Shown here in pieces: positions 45,701 through 60,700 of a DNA stretch of 64,000 nucleotides. Source of the stretch: Onchidella celtica (taxonomy: Eukaryota; Mollusca; Gastropoda; Systellommatophora; Onchidiidae). Made by a program: the position numbers and the translations under genes. Under the pieces are notes generated by a model. The model ran no database searches and was not told the DNA's origin. It saw only the letters and a list, made by a program, of their open reading frames with translations. The stretch lies in the NCBI GenBank assembly GCA_963931925.1, contig OZ007570.1:35528084-35592083 (forward strand). The letters run 5' to 3'. Positions within the stretch are counted from its first letter, which is position 1. Every line of letters begins with the position of its first letter.

Positions 45701-48700
45701 CTCAGCCAGCGTCAGCCACAGCTACAAGCCAGCAACATCATGCACCGTCTTCCATGGTGGACGACAAAGATTTGTCTCCATCCTCCTCCTCCTCATCCAC
45801 TTTGTCATCCACCTTATCTGCTGCTACCCCTGAGTCATCAGTTTCCACACAGGGTATTCTCACAGAGGAAGAAATTGGTAAGTCAGATTTGCTGTGAAAA
45901 ACTTAATTGAATGTGTCACATTATTTGAATTTATTTGACTTGGATTCCATAGAAGAAGTGACAAAAAGTCATGACTACATGGCATTGACTCTAATGTAAG
46001 ATGAGATTTCTCAAATGTCTTTTGTCAACAGTGAAAAAGGTGTTAATCAGAACGCTTTTGAGATAAAATTAGTATTTTTGAATTGAGAATTAATAAAGCT
46101 AGATACATTTAACTGATCTCTGAAATGCTGCTATGCTTGAATATTCCTTTTCTTTTTTATGTATGTTAATGTTATATATTGTGATTTGATTTTGTTTCCT
46201 TTTTTCCTTCAGAACAAGAACTTCAAGATGTGATCAATGATTCTTCAGAGAATAGTTCTTTTCTACGTAAAGACACTGTGTTTGCCAAAATGGCCTTTCT
46301 ACTGAAGAAAGGTTCCTTCAAACTGCAGGAAAGCAAACAAACAGAGAGAGGTGAGATGTGAAATGTGGAAGGTACAGCTAAAGTGTTTTTATATGTGGTG
46401 ATTCTGTTGCTTTCATGAAAGGGGTGTGAACTGACATTGAAAGATGTATTTTGTATACATTGTTGTGTGTTTAAAGTTGTTTCCTTTAACACTGAATGAT
46501 GCTGTGTTGTGTTGGACCTGGACTTAACGTGACGGTAACCTAATTTAATGTGTGACGTCTCAGTGGAAGTGATTTTTTTCTCTGTTATAATTTTTGTGTG
46601 CATATTAATTCTATAACTCTAGGTAAGAAAAGATTATTAAGAATTAACAGGTGGCCTGACCTTGATAACAGTTTAGAAGGTTTGGATTTGTTCATGGGTT
46701 GAAGAGTGACCATGCTCAGATGTTAAAGGCTTAAGACTTTTTAAATGCACTGTTTGCTGATTTTTATTGGCTGTGAAAGGCTAAGGAAAGTTCAACAAGA
46801 AAAATTAACATCAATATCATTTGACAGCATAGCATTGACATAAATATGATCAAAGGATGTGGAGACATTGCCTGAAGACATATTTCTGTACCCTTTGACA
46901 TCGTTTCAGAACTTAAATATCATGTGTGAATTACAGTTCTTTATTCTTAAATTGAGGGACATGATCCTAAAATTCTGAAGAGAAGTCATAGGGTGGAAAT
47001 CTAAGTTTGATTGAAGAATTTTCCTGTGACAGGTGTATTATATTGATGTGAACAGATTGCAGGGGTCTTACTTTTCTGCAGATTAATGGATTTCTGTGGT
47101 TTTTGTCTATTCCACTGATTTGTCATTGTCTCATCTGACAGTTTTCAGTATTCTTTTATGTTTTTTCGATTCCACTATTGTTTTTGAATATAAAGCCTTT
47201 GTGAGCATCCTTGTAAGTTTGGTGGTTTCGGCAGATGAGACCCCCTGATACTGGATGTACAGATCAGATTATGTACGTTAAATTGACAGTCCATAATTGT
47301 TGTTCTTCAAAGGCACTTGGAGTCATTCACCACTAGTTGAACTGCAGTGCTCAACAATAAGTATGGAATTTGAGTCCAGACCTCGTACAAGTGCTATGAA
47401 ATTCTCACTGGCAGTAGGCAGCCTCTTTGTGCAGGATCAGACGGCAAATAACTCGGTGTTCACTCATGTGATATGTCCACAGACAAAGGTGGGTTGACAT
47501 TGTTACTTGGTTGTTTATTGATAAATCACCATTGTTCTAAGGCCATTCTATCAGTCATTCTGATGATTATACATATTTCTTATGGACGCTCTACTCGTTT
47601 AATAGATACTGCCTGCAGAAAAGAATGCGATATCCCAATAAATCTGAGACCATTCACAGATGCGATAGAGACTTCTCTCCTGTATTGGCCAGTTCTGTCA
47701 CAAGTGACACTGCACCAGCAGAGCAAAACAGTTAGGATTCAAAATTTCATGGTCATCACTAACTGAGGGTGGCCTCAGAATGCCCAATAACAAATTTGAA
47801 TAATAGCTGTGTATACGGTCTCCAATGTTATTTATTCTATAGGACTTGCACTGCGAAGGGATATTTACCTGTTATATACAATGATTCGCACTGAGAGATC
47901 TTTCATAGTTTTTGTGAATACAGACATAGAGATTTGTATTTTCAGGATTGGACTCAGTCATTTGTGTAAATCATAAAACCATTATATCTTAGCCAGAACC
48001 CAAGGCTTCTGATACATATCAGTGACAGAAAGAAGTGAAGTTTTCCATGACCATCAGGGCAGGGTAGAAGTGCTCATACTACAGGAATCTGTTCAGTATG
48101 GTGACCAGCATGCTAATTGAGAATCAATTTAATATAGAGAATTGAATTTACAATCTATTATATATTTCAGGATCCACAGTGCAAGACAGCATTCAACCCA
48201 GTCTCACAGATGGTAAATACACAAGGCATGGGACATGTGACAAAAGGAATGGAATTTTTCAAACTGGTTTATGAAAAGAATCCTCATGGAACCTTCAAGT
48301 ATAAGTAAGAGGAAAATTTTTATCATTTATGTGTTGCAGTGTTATGTACTGGGAGATGTGCTTCCTATGTTTTTGTTATTGGCTGAAGTAGTGACGTTAA
48401 AATCATTGATATAGATGGGCATGAAAGAAGCATAGATAAATGTAGATTATGGTATTGTTGATTTGAATTTGAGAATTGTATCTCACACAAGTTTTAGATA
48501 TGTCCTTGTTGTGATAGGTAGTTGATACCTCCTGGTCTTTCAGAACATGTTTTCGGATTTTAAAGAGACCTTTTGAATCTGTGTTGTTTTTTTTTGTTGT
48601 AATTATTTCTGTATTTCTCACCCCCAGCCTCATCATCAAAACTCAGCCCTTGGACATCATCTATGCACCTGATCTCATCCGAAGGGTGAAAGATGTTTTC

Positions 48701-51700
48701 AGTTCCTCAGCTTCTGGGATGTCACGGACAGCAAGCTCAGGTCAGTCATTTATACCACACAACTATGTCAGTTAACTTTTTGGTTACAGTAAATGCTGTA
48801 CATGAAGAAGCCAGTGTGAGGTCTGACTTTGCCTAATTTTGAATGGTTTACATTTTAATTTTTGCTATTGGAATAAATTTTGTGCTATTTTTCACTTCAA
48901 TAAAAGACAAAATTCAAGTACTTTTTATCAGTTTCACCCGTCTTTTGATTCTTTCGCTACAGTTTCAAGTGGACAATTTGAGAAATTCAGGAAGCAAACT
49001 CAGGAGGAACTAAAAAACACATTAGATCAGCTGCTAGAGGTGAGTAATGGTCAAGTTGCTTCTGTCCTTTACACAGACATAAGCTGGATATTCTTGTTTT
49101 GAATAATGTTCTGAATTTTTAAGGGTAAACCAGGGGATAGAACTACTAAAGGATCTTCTGGCTGTTTCGCACCTTTATATTATAAATATAACGTAAATTT
49201 GGTCTTTGACCCATTGTTTCTTATTTTATTAGTCAGAAAAAAGATGGAACATGAAATTTTGTGAAGGGATCTTCTGATTCTTTCCTTCCTTTTTTTTTTA
49301 TCCGTAAAATTTATTTGGTCTTTGATTCTTTATTTCTTATCATATTTTGAAGGGAAAAGCCAGTAGATGGAACATAAATCTGGACATCAGTGCCCCAAAG
49401 TTTGTCATACCAGAGAGCACTTCAGCTTCCAACCCCCAACTGGTTGTGATGGACTTGGGAAATTTCAGAGTCAATACAATCTCATCCCTCAATGATCAAC
49501 AAAAGAAAGGGAAGACCAAAGATGATGATGGAGAAGGTAAAGAGAAGACTATTTATTGAGTTTAGTGATTACCATGTTGAATGTAATTTCAGTTAAGACC
49601 TCTGTCACTGTGTTGGCAATTTTTTTTTCATTTAATCCATGAACCTAAATAAAATACTGCAACTGCAGTTCAGTAGTGCTGTTAATGAATTTTTCTATGC
49701 TGTGAAAGTTTGGATATTCTGGTTTTGATGTCTTATTTTGAATCTTAAAGCGACATTAAAATCAAGGTTCAGATTCTGCCAGTACTATTGATAATATTGT
49801 TGCCCTGTGTTTACTGCCTGCTTAATATATGGAGATATGTAGATTAAGACTGCTGATATTTTTAATGTTCAGGTCAATTTCAGTTTCCTGTAAGATGTGT
49901 GGCTGACTTTAATGTTTGAGTTTCTTAGCAGAATTTGACATTTATATTTCATCGAATTCATGAAGTAGTTGTTTTCAGTTTACACTGGCTTGAAAGTAGA
50001 CTGTATTGCTTAGATATTAATCTCTTTTTTGTTTTGTTTCAAGTGGGACTATATAATTGTCAAAGTTGCTGATATATTTTCAACCACAGACAAATTTGAG
50101 ACACCTCTATCTACCCCACCGAATGAGGAAGATGAAGAAGTGAAGAAAACCATGACATCAGGAATGAAGAAGCCACAGAGTTATGATTCTCTCTCAGAAG
50201 CATCTGCAGATTTCATGTTCCAAGACAGGCTATATGAAAAGTAAGGCTTTTAAAATGAAGAATTACAACTGTATTGTTCCTCTGTTTCCCAGGAGCAGGA
50301 AAGAGACACATTTTATCATCATCATCATCATTGCCTTTCTCACCCTGGATCAGGGTATAGGCCACCAACAAACACTTTCCATCCCTCTCTATCATGGGCC
50401 AGCCTCTTTACATTATTCCAAGTCTTTCCGGTTCGTTGCACATCATTTTCTCTGGCTCTTCTCCACGTTCCGCGCGGCCTTCCTCTTGATCTCTTGCCCT
50501 GGGGATTCCAATCCAATACCTTCTTCGCGATGCTGTTTCCTGGCCTCCTGAGAGTGTGGCCGATCCATCTCCATCGCCTCCTACCAATTTCCTCTCTGAC
50601 TGGGCTCTGTCTTGTTCTTTTCCAAACAATTTCATTGCTGACCTTGTCTGTCCATCTGATCTTAAGTAGCTTCCTCAAACATCTGTTGATGAAAACTTGG
50701 ATTCTCTTTATGCAGGCCTGGGACGCATTCCAAGTCTCACATCCATACAACAGGACTGACTTCACGTTCGAGTTGAATATCCTCAGCTTTGTTTTTAGAG
50801 ATATATCCTTGGTTCTCCAAATCTTGCTTAAGGACGTGAAAGCTGCCTGTGCCTTTCCAATTCGTGCTTTGACTTCTGCCTCTGTTCCTCCCTTATTGTC
50901 AATGATACTACCAAGATAGCAGAAGGACTCTACATCTTCCAGTGGTTGATCTCCTACTTTGACTTGTTCGCTTGGGGGTGCAACAATTTTTAGGACCTTC
51001 GACTTCGCAGGATGTATCCTCAATCCGATAGATTCTGAAATTTTGTTTAGAGCTGTAGTCTTTGCTTGCATCTGGTCGTGTGTGTGCGACAATAGTGCCA
51101 AGTCATCTGCAAAATCTAGATCGTCCAGCTGTGTCCATGGGGTCCATTGTATGCCATTTCTTCCTCCATTGGTGGTTTCTTTCATAAGCCAATCAATCAC
51201 CAGAATAAACAGAAATGGGGACAGCAAACAACCCTGCCTAACACCAGTCTTGATATCAAAGCTGTCAGTAAGCTCACCATCGTGTACAACTCTGCAACTT
51301 GTCCCCTCGTACATGCTCTTGATAAGATTCACCATCTTCTCTGGGATTCCATAATGTCTCAATATTCTCCACAGCGTTTCTCTATCGATGCTATCAAAGG
51401 CCTTCTCGTAGTCAAGGAAGTTCACTATCAGTTGGGAGTTCCACTCTAGCGACTGCTCTACTATAATTCTCAGCGTGGCGATCTGGTCGGTGGTTGATCG
51501 ATTACTCCTGAAACCAGCTTGCTCCTCACGAAGTTTTGGGTCTGTTGCATTCTGTATTCGCTTGAGAATAATCCGATTGAAAACCTTTCCTGGGATGGAG
51601 AGAAGTGTGATTCCTCTGTAGTTACTACAATTGCTGAGGTCCCCTTTTTTTGGAAGCTTCACGAGGTGTCCTTCCTTCCAGTCCTTTGGAAACTTGCCTC

Positions 51701-54700
51701 CGATCCAAATCCTCGAGAATAGTGAGTGCAGACCCTCTGCAGCCCCAGCAGCATCTGCCTTCAGCGCCTCTGGTGGGATCTGGTCTGGTTCAGCTGCCTT
51801 GCCTCGATTTAACTGCTTTATGGCATCATTAGTCTCTGCTTTAGTCGGAGGGTCGCAACTGATCGGTAAATCATTTCTTGCGGGTAGAATGTCGGGTGGG
51901 TTGCTTGGTGGAGGTCTGTTCAAGAGGCTACTAAAATGTTCTATCCATCTTTTTGCCTGAGCTTCCTTTCCAAAAATAGCCTTCCTGTTGTAATCCTTGA
52001 CAGGAACTTCCGGTTTTCCATATTTTCCAGCAAGAGTCTTTGTAGTCTGGTAGAGGATCCTCGTGTGTCCTCCTGTTGCTGCCTTCTCTGCTTTCTCTGC
52101 TAACATTCCTATGAACTCCTCTTTGTCTTTTTTAATTGATTTTTTGACCTCTTTAGCTGATGCTCGGTACTCTTCCTGGTTACCAACTCTTGAGCTTCTT
52201 GTACGACTTGCATTTACCTGTTCTTTTAGGTCTCTTCTTATCCTTATCAAGTCCAGTGATTTTTGACTGATCCATTCCTTGTGTTCCACTTTCTTTTCCC
52301 CAAGAACATCCTGACATGTCGATGTAAATACTCCTTTTACCTTAGCCCAGTGAGTCTCCAAATCTACTGGCTCTTCGAGGTCAACAAGGTGTTTGAATCT
52401 ATTCCTCAGTGTCAGCTGGAACTCTTCCTTCTTGTCTCCATCCAGAAGGCTCACTTGAAACTTTCTCCTCTTTGTTCCTGCTTTGGTACCTTGTTTCTTG
52501 AGGCGGAGTTTGAGTCTTGCCAGCAGCATGTGATGGTCAGATCCAACATCAGCTCCTCTCTGTACTATGACATCCTCCAGTGAGCGTCTGAATCGTCGGG
52601 TGATGCAAAAGTGGTCAATCTGGTTTTCAGTTACTCCATCCGGTGAAATCCAAGTGGCCTTATGGATCCTCTTGTGTGGGAATACTGAACCTCCAATCAC
52701 ATAGCTGTTAAATGCGCAGAAACTTGCAAACCGCTCTCCATTCTCATTCATTTGTCCCAAACCATTGCACCCCATAATGTCCTCATACCCTGTATTGTCC
52801 TGTCCTATCTTGGCATTGGCGTCTCCCATTATAATGTTCACATCTTTTCTTGGCAATGTGTCAACTATTTCCTGAAGCTGGTTGTAGAAATCGTCCTTGT
52901 CCTCATCGGTTGCTACATTTGTTGGGGCGTATATCTGCACAATGTTCATGTTGATGTTCTTGTTCTTTGTAGTAAATGATGCCAATATAATTCTCCTTCC
53001 GTAGGGTTCCCATCCCCTCAGTGACCTCTGGGTGTGCTTGCTCAAGATGATCGCTACCCCTTCTGTATGCTTTTTGTCCTCCCTTCCAGAATACAAAATC
53101 TTTTCCCCAGAATTAAGTTGTTTCAGTCCGGACTGTATCCAGCGGGTCTCGCTAACTCCAAGTATGTGCAGTCTGTATCGCCTCATCTCCATTGTAACCT
53201 GGGCACTCTTTCCTGCTTCATACATGGAGCGGACATTCCACGACGCAATCCGGAGTGACTTGTTTGATGAAGGAGCAGTCGGGCCAGTGGAGTCCTTTCG
53301 GCTTTGACACATTTTATAATGTATCTGAAATACACTGACTGCAACTTTAGTGTCATGTCATTTCTTCAAATTCTTATATGCCCGCAGAAAGGTCACAAAG
53401 CTTTAGTATACGGAATTTGTAATCCTCCAAGTTAACACTCTTTGTAAAAAGGCATATAATTATATATCTGTGCCCAAAAATTATGTTACTCATTAAGTAT
53501 AGAGAGTTATTTCTGATTCCAATCAAAACTCACATGAACTCGCATTGCGAATACACAAAATACTAGTACTTTCAAATTTTCTAATTTTGAGTTTAAATTT
53601 GGATAACACCAGATTGATAACTGCATTGTGCCCAACAAAGCTTTCTCTGTCAGGTCTGATCACTGAAACAGGATAGTTTACAATAAGATTCTGACTATGA
53701 AAATGACAGCTGTAGGTCAAGGTAATTTGAAGTGTTGTCTCAATGGAGATTTGAGGCAAGCATGAAGAAACTTATTTCTCTTATTTTAGACAAGACTCGC
53801 CTTCAAGTTATATGACATGTCTAATTTTCAGAAGTCTTTGAGGTGAAGGATTTATCAGGTTTTGGAAAACTTAGTAATGCATTTGCTATTACTTGGCAAG
53901 CAAATTCCAAAGAATCTGTCAATTGCGTTTTTCTCTATAACTCTTCAAAGAAAATAAATAGGATATTGTAAGTACTTTCCACTGCCATGTGTCATATTTA
54001 CAAAAGATGGCCCAGCCTTTATGATATCATTGCTTTTAATTTATCAGTTGACATGTATTGACAGCTTGTCACTGATCTAAATGTATGCGCTCATTTTTTC
54101 ACAGGTATCGGATTGGTTTGACTGAGATGCAAGTTCTGATAGGTCGACTCCATGATAACTGGCGCCATGCATATGCTAGAGGCACAAGTCTCATGCATAT
54201 AGTTGACAGATTCAGCATATCAGTACAACTGGATAGGTCAGTGTCTGTGTTATTTTTATAAGTTTTTCTGGCATCTGTCAGTTTTCCTTGAATGTTAGAA
54301 AATTGTAGAACAGGATTTCCTGTAATTTTAGGACGAAGTTTGCTGATATCTTTTGCAGGAGAGTGGCAAATCTGCTCTGCAACTACATTCTAACAATGCT
54401 GTAAAATTGTCCTCGAAAATTCTCACAAGATTTCAACCATTTTGTAACTCCCATTATTGAAATGGAGTTTTAGTTGCAGTGTTTTGTGTTCTATTAAAAT
54501 GATAGAGTTTTATATTGGAACATGCCTAGATTTTTCCATAAACTTGACATTTTTTTTTAACGAGATACTTGATGTCATTTTCCATGTTGTTTATGAAATG
54601 ATAGACCTTTATGTATATTTAAAATATCTCTTCTGGAATGTTCTATTAAGAAGTTTCATCAGTTTGAATGTCTCGAGGCTCTGAAATTTGACTATCACTT

Positions 54701-57700
54701 GTATAGGGTTTCAGTCCTTCTGTGTCAATCACACAAGTTTTCACTTCATTTTCGTTTCACATTGATATATTTATTACTTTTTTTTTGTCCTCAGGCGATT
54801 GATCATGACATCAGACATCCAATGGCCCACAGCCAAACTCTCAGGAAACCTACCATCTCTAACGTTTCATTTGAATGAAAAAAAGGTGAGGCGATACTTT
54901 CTGGATGGTTTCAGTGGGTAGTAAGCTTCAATCAGTGGGAAAAAGAAGTAACAGCAACGGTTTATAAATAATGTTTTCTTATTTTCCTAGAGCTACAATA
55001 AAGTAATCGTTGAGCACATTCCATTGATGGTATTTTGTGAATGATGGTCTTGGACAAGAGAAACAAATAGGTATCTATAGTTCTGTAATGCAGAAATCGT
55101 GACCCGCTTCAAAAATTTCATTTCAAGAATTTCAGTATTACTGATATTGTTCATCTATTGAATGAGTCTTGAAGGAACATCACTTTACTCTTCTGTTCAT
55201 TCTGTCATTAATCCTGCCCCTGGCTAGGGAAGTTTCCCTTTTAGAAAATCTGATTGGAGTGTTCTAAATACATCGACTTAACGATCTGCAGATTCAAGGA
55301 TTGCAGAAATGTCTGGACAAATTTTCAGAGCCAAAAGCTTCAGGATTGTCTCAGTCTTCCATGTTTCAGCAGTCAACATCATCGTCCTTTGACAGTACTT
55401 ACAGCTCCATTCAAGAGCAAGCTAGTTTTGACTTGTATGTATGAGATATAACATTGTACAAGGTTTCTCTCTGTAAACTGTATTACATATGGATTATAAT
55501 CACTGGTCACTTTAGTAGTTGATTTTAAAGTAATGTTAATGTTAAAGCTATCGCTTCTTTACATCAACAGAAATTGAACATAAACTCATACTAGTTTTCT
55601 TTTCTTGGGAAAATTGCTGTTACCTTGTATGTGAAGAGACTGGATATTACAATGCACTTCACTTAAAGTAGCTGAAGTAAAATAAGACATCTATTGCAAT
55701 CCTAAGGACCAGGACATGGAAATTAGCTGCCTGCAAATGCATCATGTTTGAGGTAAAAGAAACACTGATTGAAGTCGGAGGAGTACAGAATAAAGTCTGT
55801 GTCCTACCAGTGTAGTATGAATGTACATGTTACAGTGAATGCCAGTCATATTTTCTGTCATATTGGTGGAGATAATGTTAATAATCTGGGAGTATATTTC
55901 TGGTCTTCTTTGATCAACCAGGCCAAGTCCTGTGCCCGGGTCTCCTAAAGAGATGAATGAAGACAACAAAATGGTTGTGCTGCAGTTTCTCATCAACAGT
56001 TTATCCCTTGAAGTGCAGAGCCAAGGTAAGGTGCCATAAAAATTTAGTAATATGTCATTTAATATGTTACAAATTGGTCCACTGGTCACACTTTATTACC
56101 TCAGGGATGGAACCGGTTCTGGAGCGGAAATTTTTTTCCGCCGACTTTTATCCCAGCGCTATCGATAGTTTGTCCACCCAAAAAAAAAGTTAAACTGCAA
56201 AAACAGCATTGATAGAGCGATTGCCAGAAAACACCGATACCGGAAATTCAGAAGTTTATGTTTCCGGTCTTCACCGCGGGTGCTTTTCATTGTCTAGGTC
56301 TAGGCCATGCCAGTCTTGGCAGTTCAGCTCTTTCCTTTGTGTTTGAGTAATAGATCCAGCACCTGCAAAGAGGAATAACATGATGAAACATATTGTGTGA
56401 CCGTTTTGGTGCCTCATGAGTGATTTTCTGTTGGATTTATTACAGGTGAAGCCTGTGAGATGAAATTTCAAGATAGTGTTAATGGTAATAGTCAGTCTAA
56501 TTTTCACTCCATCGTTCAAATAAAAGTAGAGAACTAGACTAGACCTAGGTCTATACTAAATCTAGAGCCAGGCATAAAGAGATGTTGTCAGCATGGTGCA
56601 ATGTCACAAGCACACTTTTCAAAATGTAGCTTAGACCTAGAAATAGAAAAAGATCACATCCAGCTTAGAATATAGCCTACACATTTCTTTTTAGTGTTTC
56701 ATCCAGGATGAATTGTGACTTGATAGGTTAAAGATTTTCAGCTGTGTTAATTAGAATATTAGACTTGAATTAGGTCTAGTTTGTTCAAAAAAAGGGTTGG
56801 GGGGGGGGGGGGGGGTTACTAAATAAAGTTACATCTATCTTGCAATGGGTAGGCTAAAGATTAGTTCAACAGAATATTTGGATAAAGTCACTAGTAATAA
56901 GTTTTTTATGTTTTAGTTAGCATGTAACCTTGCAGTGTAACCCATCCAGATCTAAGAGTAAGATAGTGTGGTCTCTTAAGAGACAAGTGACTTGGGATCA
57001 AGATGGCACCTTATATAATTCATACTTGATGATATTATTGACGTGCCTTTTTGTATTGTTGAGTCATCTTTTACATTCTCCCGTGACATGTGCTTGCCGG
57101 AAAAATTTCAGGAAATTTTTTTGTGGACTGGTTCCATTACTGTTACCTTTATCGCGCTACAATTTGTCAGCTAATTAATGTACATTGATATTTTAAAGTG
57201 TATGCTAAAACATATTGATATCATTAGCAGAAACATTTGAAGCCTTAAAATCTGCTTGTTTTTACTATTTGCATTCACTTTGTCAAATTTCTTTACTGTG
57301 CTATCTTTGTGATTCATTTTTCTAACTGAGCACAATCTAATGGCAAAATGGCAGGGCGTTTGCCTGTTGCATTAAGAACTTTCATCTTGACCTTTTGTAA
57401 TGAAGTCTTCCAACTGGTCGCTAGCGAGGAATCTCTTTAAGCCATTCATACCCCATATTTAATCTGTGTCGTAGGTCAGGCCTTGATAGAACTCCAGGTC
57501 ACAGGAGTACAAGCAGATGTGCATACAAAACCACTGAACACCTTGCTGGTGCTAACTGTGCATAGTCTGTTGCTGGTGGATGCTTTCCAGACTTATGGAC
57601 CCGATTTTGAGTTATTGGTGGCATCACACAAAAATGTCATGTGAGAATCACTTATACCTATTCATCATTCATAACTGGTGTTCTTGTCTGTTATTATCAC

Positions 57701-60700
57701 TTGTAAATAGTTGGATATAATAATATAAAATTTTGTGTATGAAGGGAGTTGTAATCCGTGGTAGACCTAAGAGAAGGTTCTTAAGAAAATTGAACATGGT
57801 AACAATACTCATGTCCTATTTTACCTCTTTTGGACTGGATTTACAGCATTTGCTTTACCACTCTTGAGACAATATTCTTAATTCTAAGTACATACATTTG
57901 TCTTTGTAAAAGACCTCCATTATAGACTGCTGTATGCTTTCACCAATGAATTGTGTAGGTACAATATAGATTGCTTGAGCTGAGTGGTGTAAAATCCAAC
58001 TTCGAACTTAAATTTTAAATCTCTACTCACCAATATATACTGGCTTTTGTGGGAGTCAATACTGATGTTCAGATATTTTGAGCTCGATTCAGACATGTAT
58101 CTGTGCCATTCAGAACTGTTGGCATCAAGTATATTTTCACCATTTTCATTTGTGTTACTGTTTTCATATTTTATCATCACTATAAGGATGAAGTACATAC
58201 AACGTTTATGATATAGGCTTCATTCATCTCTCTTTTGCCCGTTCACAAACTTAAAAATATTTGCACATTGCACATACTCTTGTCACAGGCATTACTATGT
58301 TTCTGTCATTTTAATTAATTTTAATTACGTGTTTAGCTCCAGCTGTTTGATATTATCTTTTATGCAGGTACCAAGGTGAGTTAAAAGCAGTAATTTTGTT
58401 TTAATCTACTGATTTATCCCACATGGATGTAGTTTGAGCAGTTATGATCATTTTTATGACAACTCTAAGTATATTCAATTTCAAGAACTGCATTTATTTC
58501 ATCAAGTTTTGGTCAAAGAATTTCATATTTCTATGTCCAGGCTGGACAGTCGGAGTGGAAGTATTAAAGGATCAGAGTTCAACTCTCCGGCATCTCCCAT
58601 GTCCCCATCGTCCCCTGCGTCACCAGGTTCACCAGCCCCAGACCTGACACCATCGATATCTTTCAGTGGTTTTCAATCCATTCAGGATGCCATCAGCAAT
58701 GCTTTTCACTCTGTAATGCCACAGGGTTTGTAACGGAATACTGATTCTTTGTCTAGATTTGTTGTATTTATTCCAGATGGTATTACATCAAAATGTGTCA
58801 TGTTTTTTTTTTTTTTCAAGATTCTGGTAGCTGCTACCCAAAAATCACTATTCACTTCAAAATTTAGCAAAATTCTAGCAAACTTTAGCAAACTATTCAG
58901 TCTTAAAAAAACAACAACAGCCTAAACCTTAAGATCTGCTCTTTTTTTTTTTTTTCCTTTTTTGTTTTGTTTTCAGTGATGTTCTCTTTGTGACATCTTT
59001 TTATTGTGGTATCCCTAATGTATTATTTGTCTCATGAAGACTATAAAAGTTTGTGTGTGGTTGCTGGGAAAAGGAGAGCAGTCTTGGGAATGATTACATG
59101 GATACACGAGGCAAATTCAGTGATAATGCTGTTTTGTTTTCTTACTGAATTTAAAGAATAAATGAGGACTAATGCTCGTGATAAATGGATTTATCAAAAG
59201 AATGGCCATTCCTTTCAAACATTGCATTGTCTGATTGTATGAACAATCTTTTCAGTAAACTTTTCCCAACAGATAATTTTAGTGGGAAACAAAGAATGTC
59301 CAAAAACTGCAATTTTTGAAACAAAATTATTTTCAAGAAATTTGAAGTTCAGGCTGTTGAAAAAAGTTATTCTCTGATATATCCAAATGATCGTACAGGA
59401 AAGCTTTTACCAATCTGTGAATTGAATTTAATATTATGTGTTAATGTTTTTGTTACATGTGTATTTCCTTCAGCAGCTGCTTCCCCTCCGGAGAGAGATC
59501 CAGTTGTTGGACAAACCATGCCACACAGCAATGGCCCACCTTCTGATGCCAAAGTTCTGATTTTGTTGGAGTATGAAGTGATTACAACCCCTTCAAGTTC
59601 AACACATGAAGGTTCTTCTGAGGACACCTGCATGAGAATACTGAACCTGCATTTCAACAGTTTGGATTTCATTGGTGAGTGAACTATATGTTGTCAGTAT
59701 TATTTGATTAGATTGATGTGATTTAAAGTCTGTATGTGTCTTCAAGTCTTACATGTATGGATAAAACCATACAGATACCAGCCTGTAGATAAATTCCTTG
59801 ATTGTCAGGTCAGAAAAAGACTTTGAGTTTATCGTCAGTGCTCTATGTGGATGGCATAAGTCATTTTTGATGCTTTTGAGATATTAAAAAAACACTTTTC
59901 TCTTCCTGACATTTGGTAACTTATGTCATCATGATTCTGTTGGATTATTAATTTCTTCTGTTGGTGCATTTGTTTTTCTATAATATTATCTGATAGCCGT
60001 CATGCTCAGGCATGCAGTGAACAGTCAGTTTGCCATATGCCATTGTCGTAGCACAGTGTTGGTACGTACCATAACCATTACTGCTCAGTTCAGAATGCAC
60101 CCAAACGATCATACAAAAATTGTGATGTTTTCAGGGAAGTTCCCTTGAAATATCACAGTTAATGATGGTGATTTCCAATGTTCAGGTTAGGTATTAAACT
60201 GTGTCTTGATTCTTGTGCTGACAAATTCGGTTTCCAACTTGGGCATTAATTTCATGTTTATTACCTTTGTTCTAAAAAATCAGCAAATCAAGAGACTTTG
60301 GTGGAGATCATGGGTTTTGTCAATCGCACCTTCCCCAAGAAAGCACCCAGTGAAACAAAGCAGAAACCAACAACCAGTTCCAATATGCCCGGTGCTGGAC
60401 AAACAAGGGTATGAGAATGACTTGCATATAATAAGTGAGGTTGTCTTGAGTGTTAATAGAGCTATTATGCTGCGGGATTTCAATAAGCAAAAAGTGTTAC
60501 TGGTGTAGATATTTAAATTCTATCATATCTGACATTTTGTTCATATATATATACAGATGAGGAATATATTTATACAATGTTGGTGAAAAGTGAGATTTTA
60601 CCATTTTATGTTTCAGAATCCTGGATTCATGAGTGTAGACACTGTTTCATTTGAACAATTTTTATAATTGTATTGAGTTATCTCTCAGATGTTTCTTGTA

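Noticed and set aside
50494-53307. Numerous plus-strand frames of 60-141 codons
   Set aside because: They are antisense shadows of the minus-strand LINE ORF.
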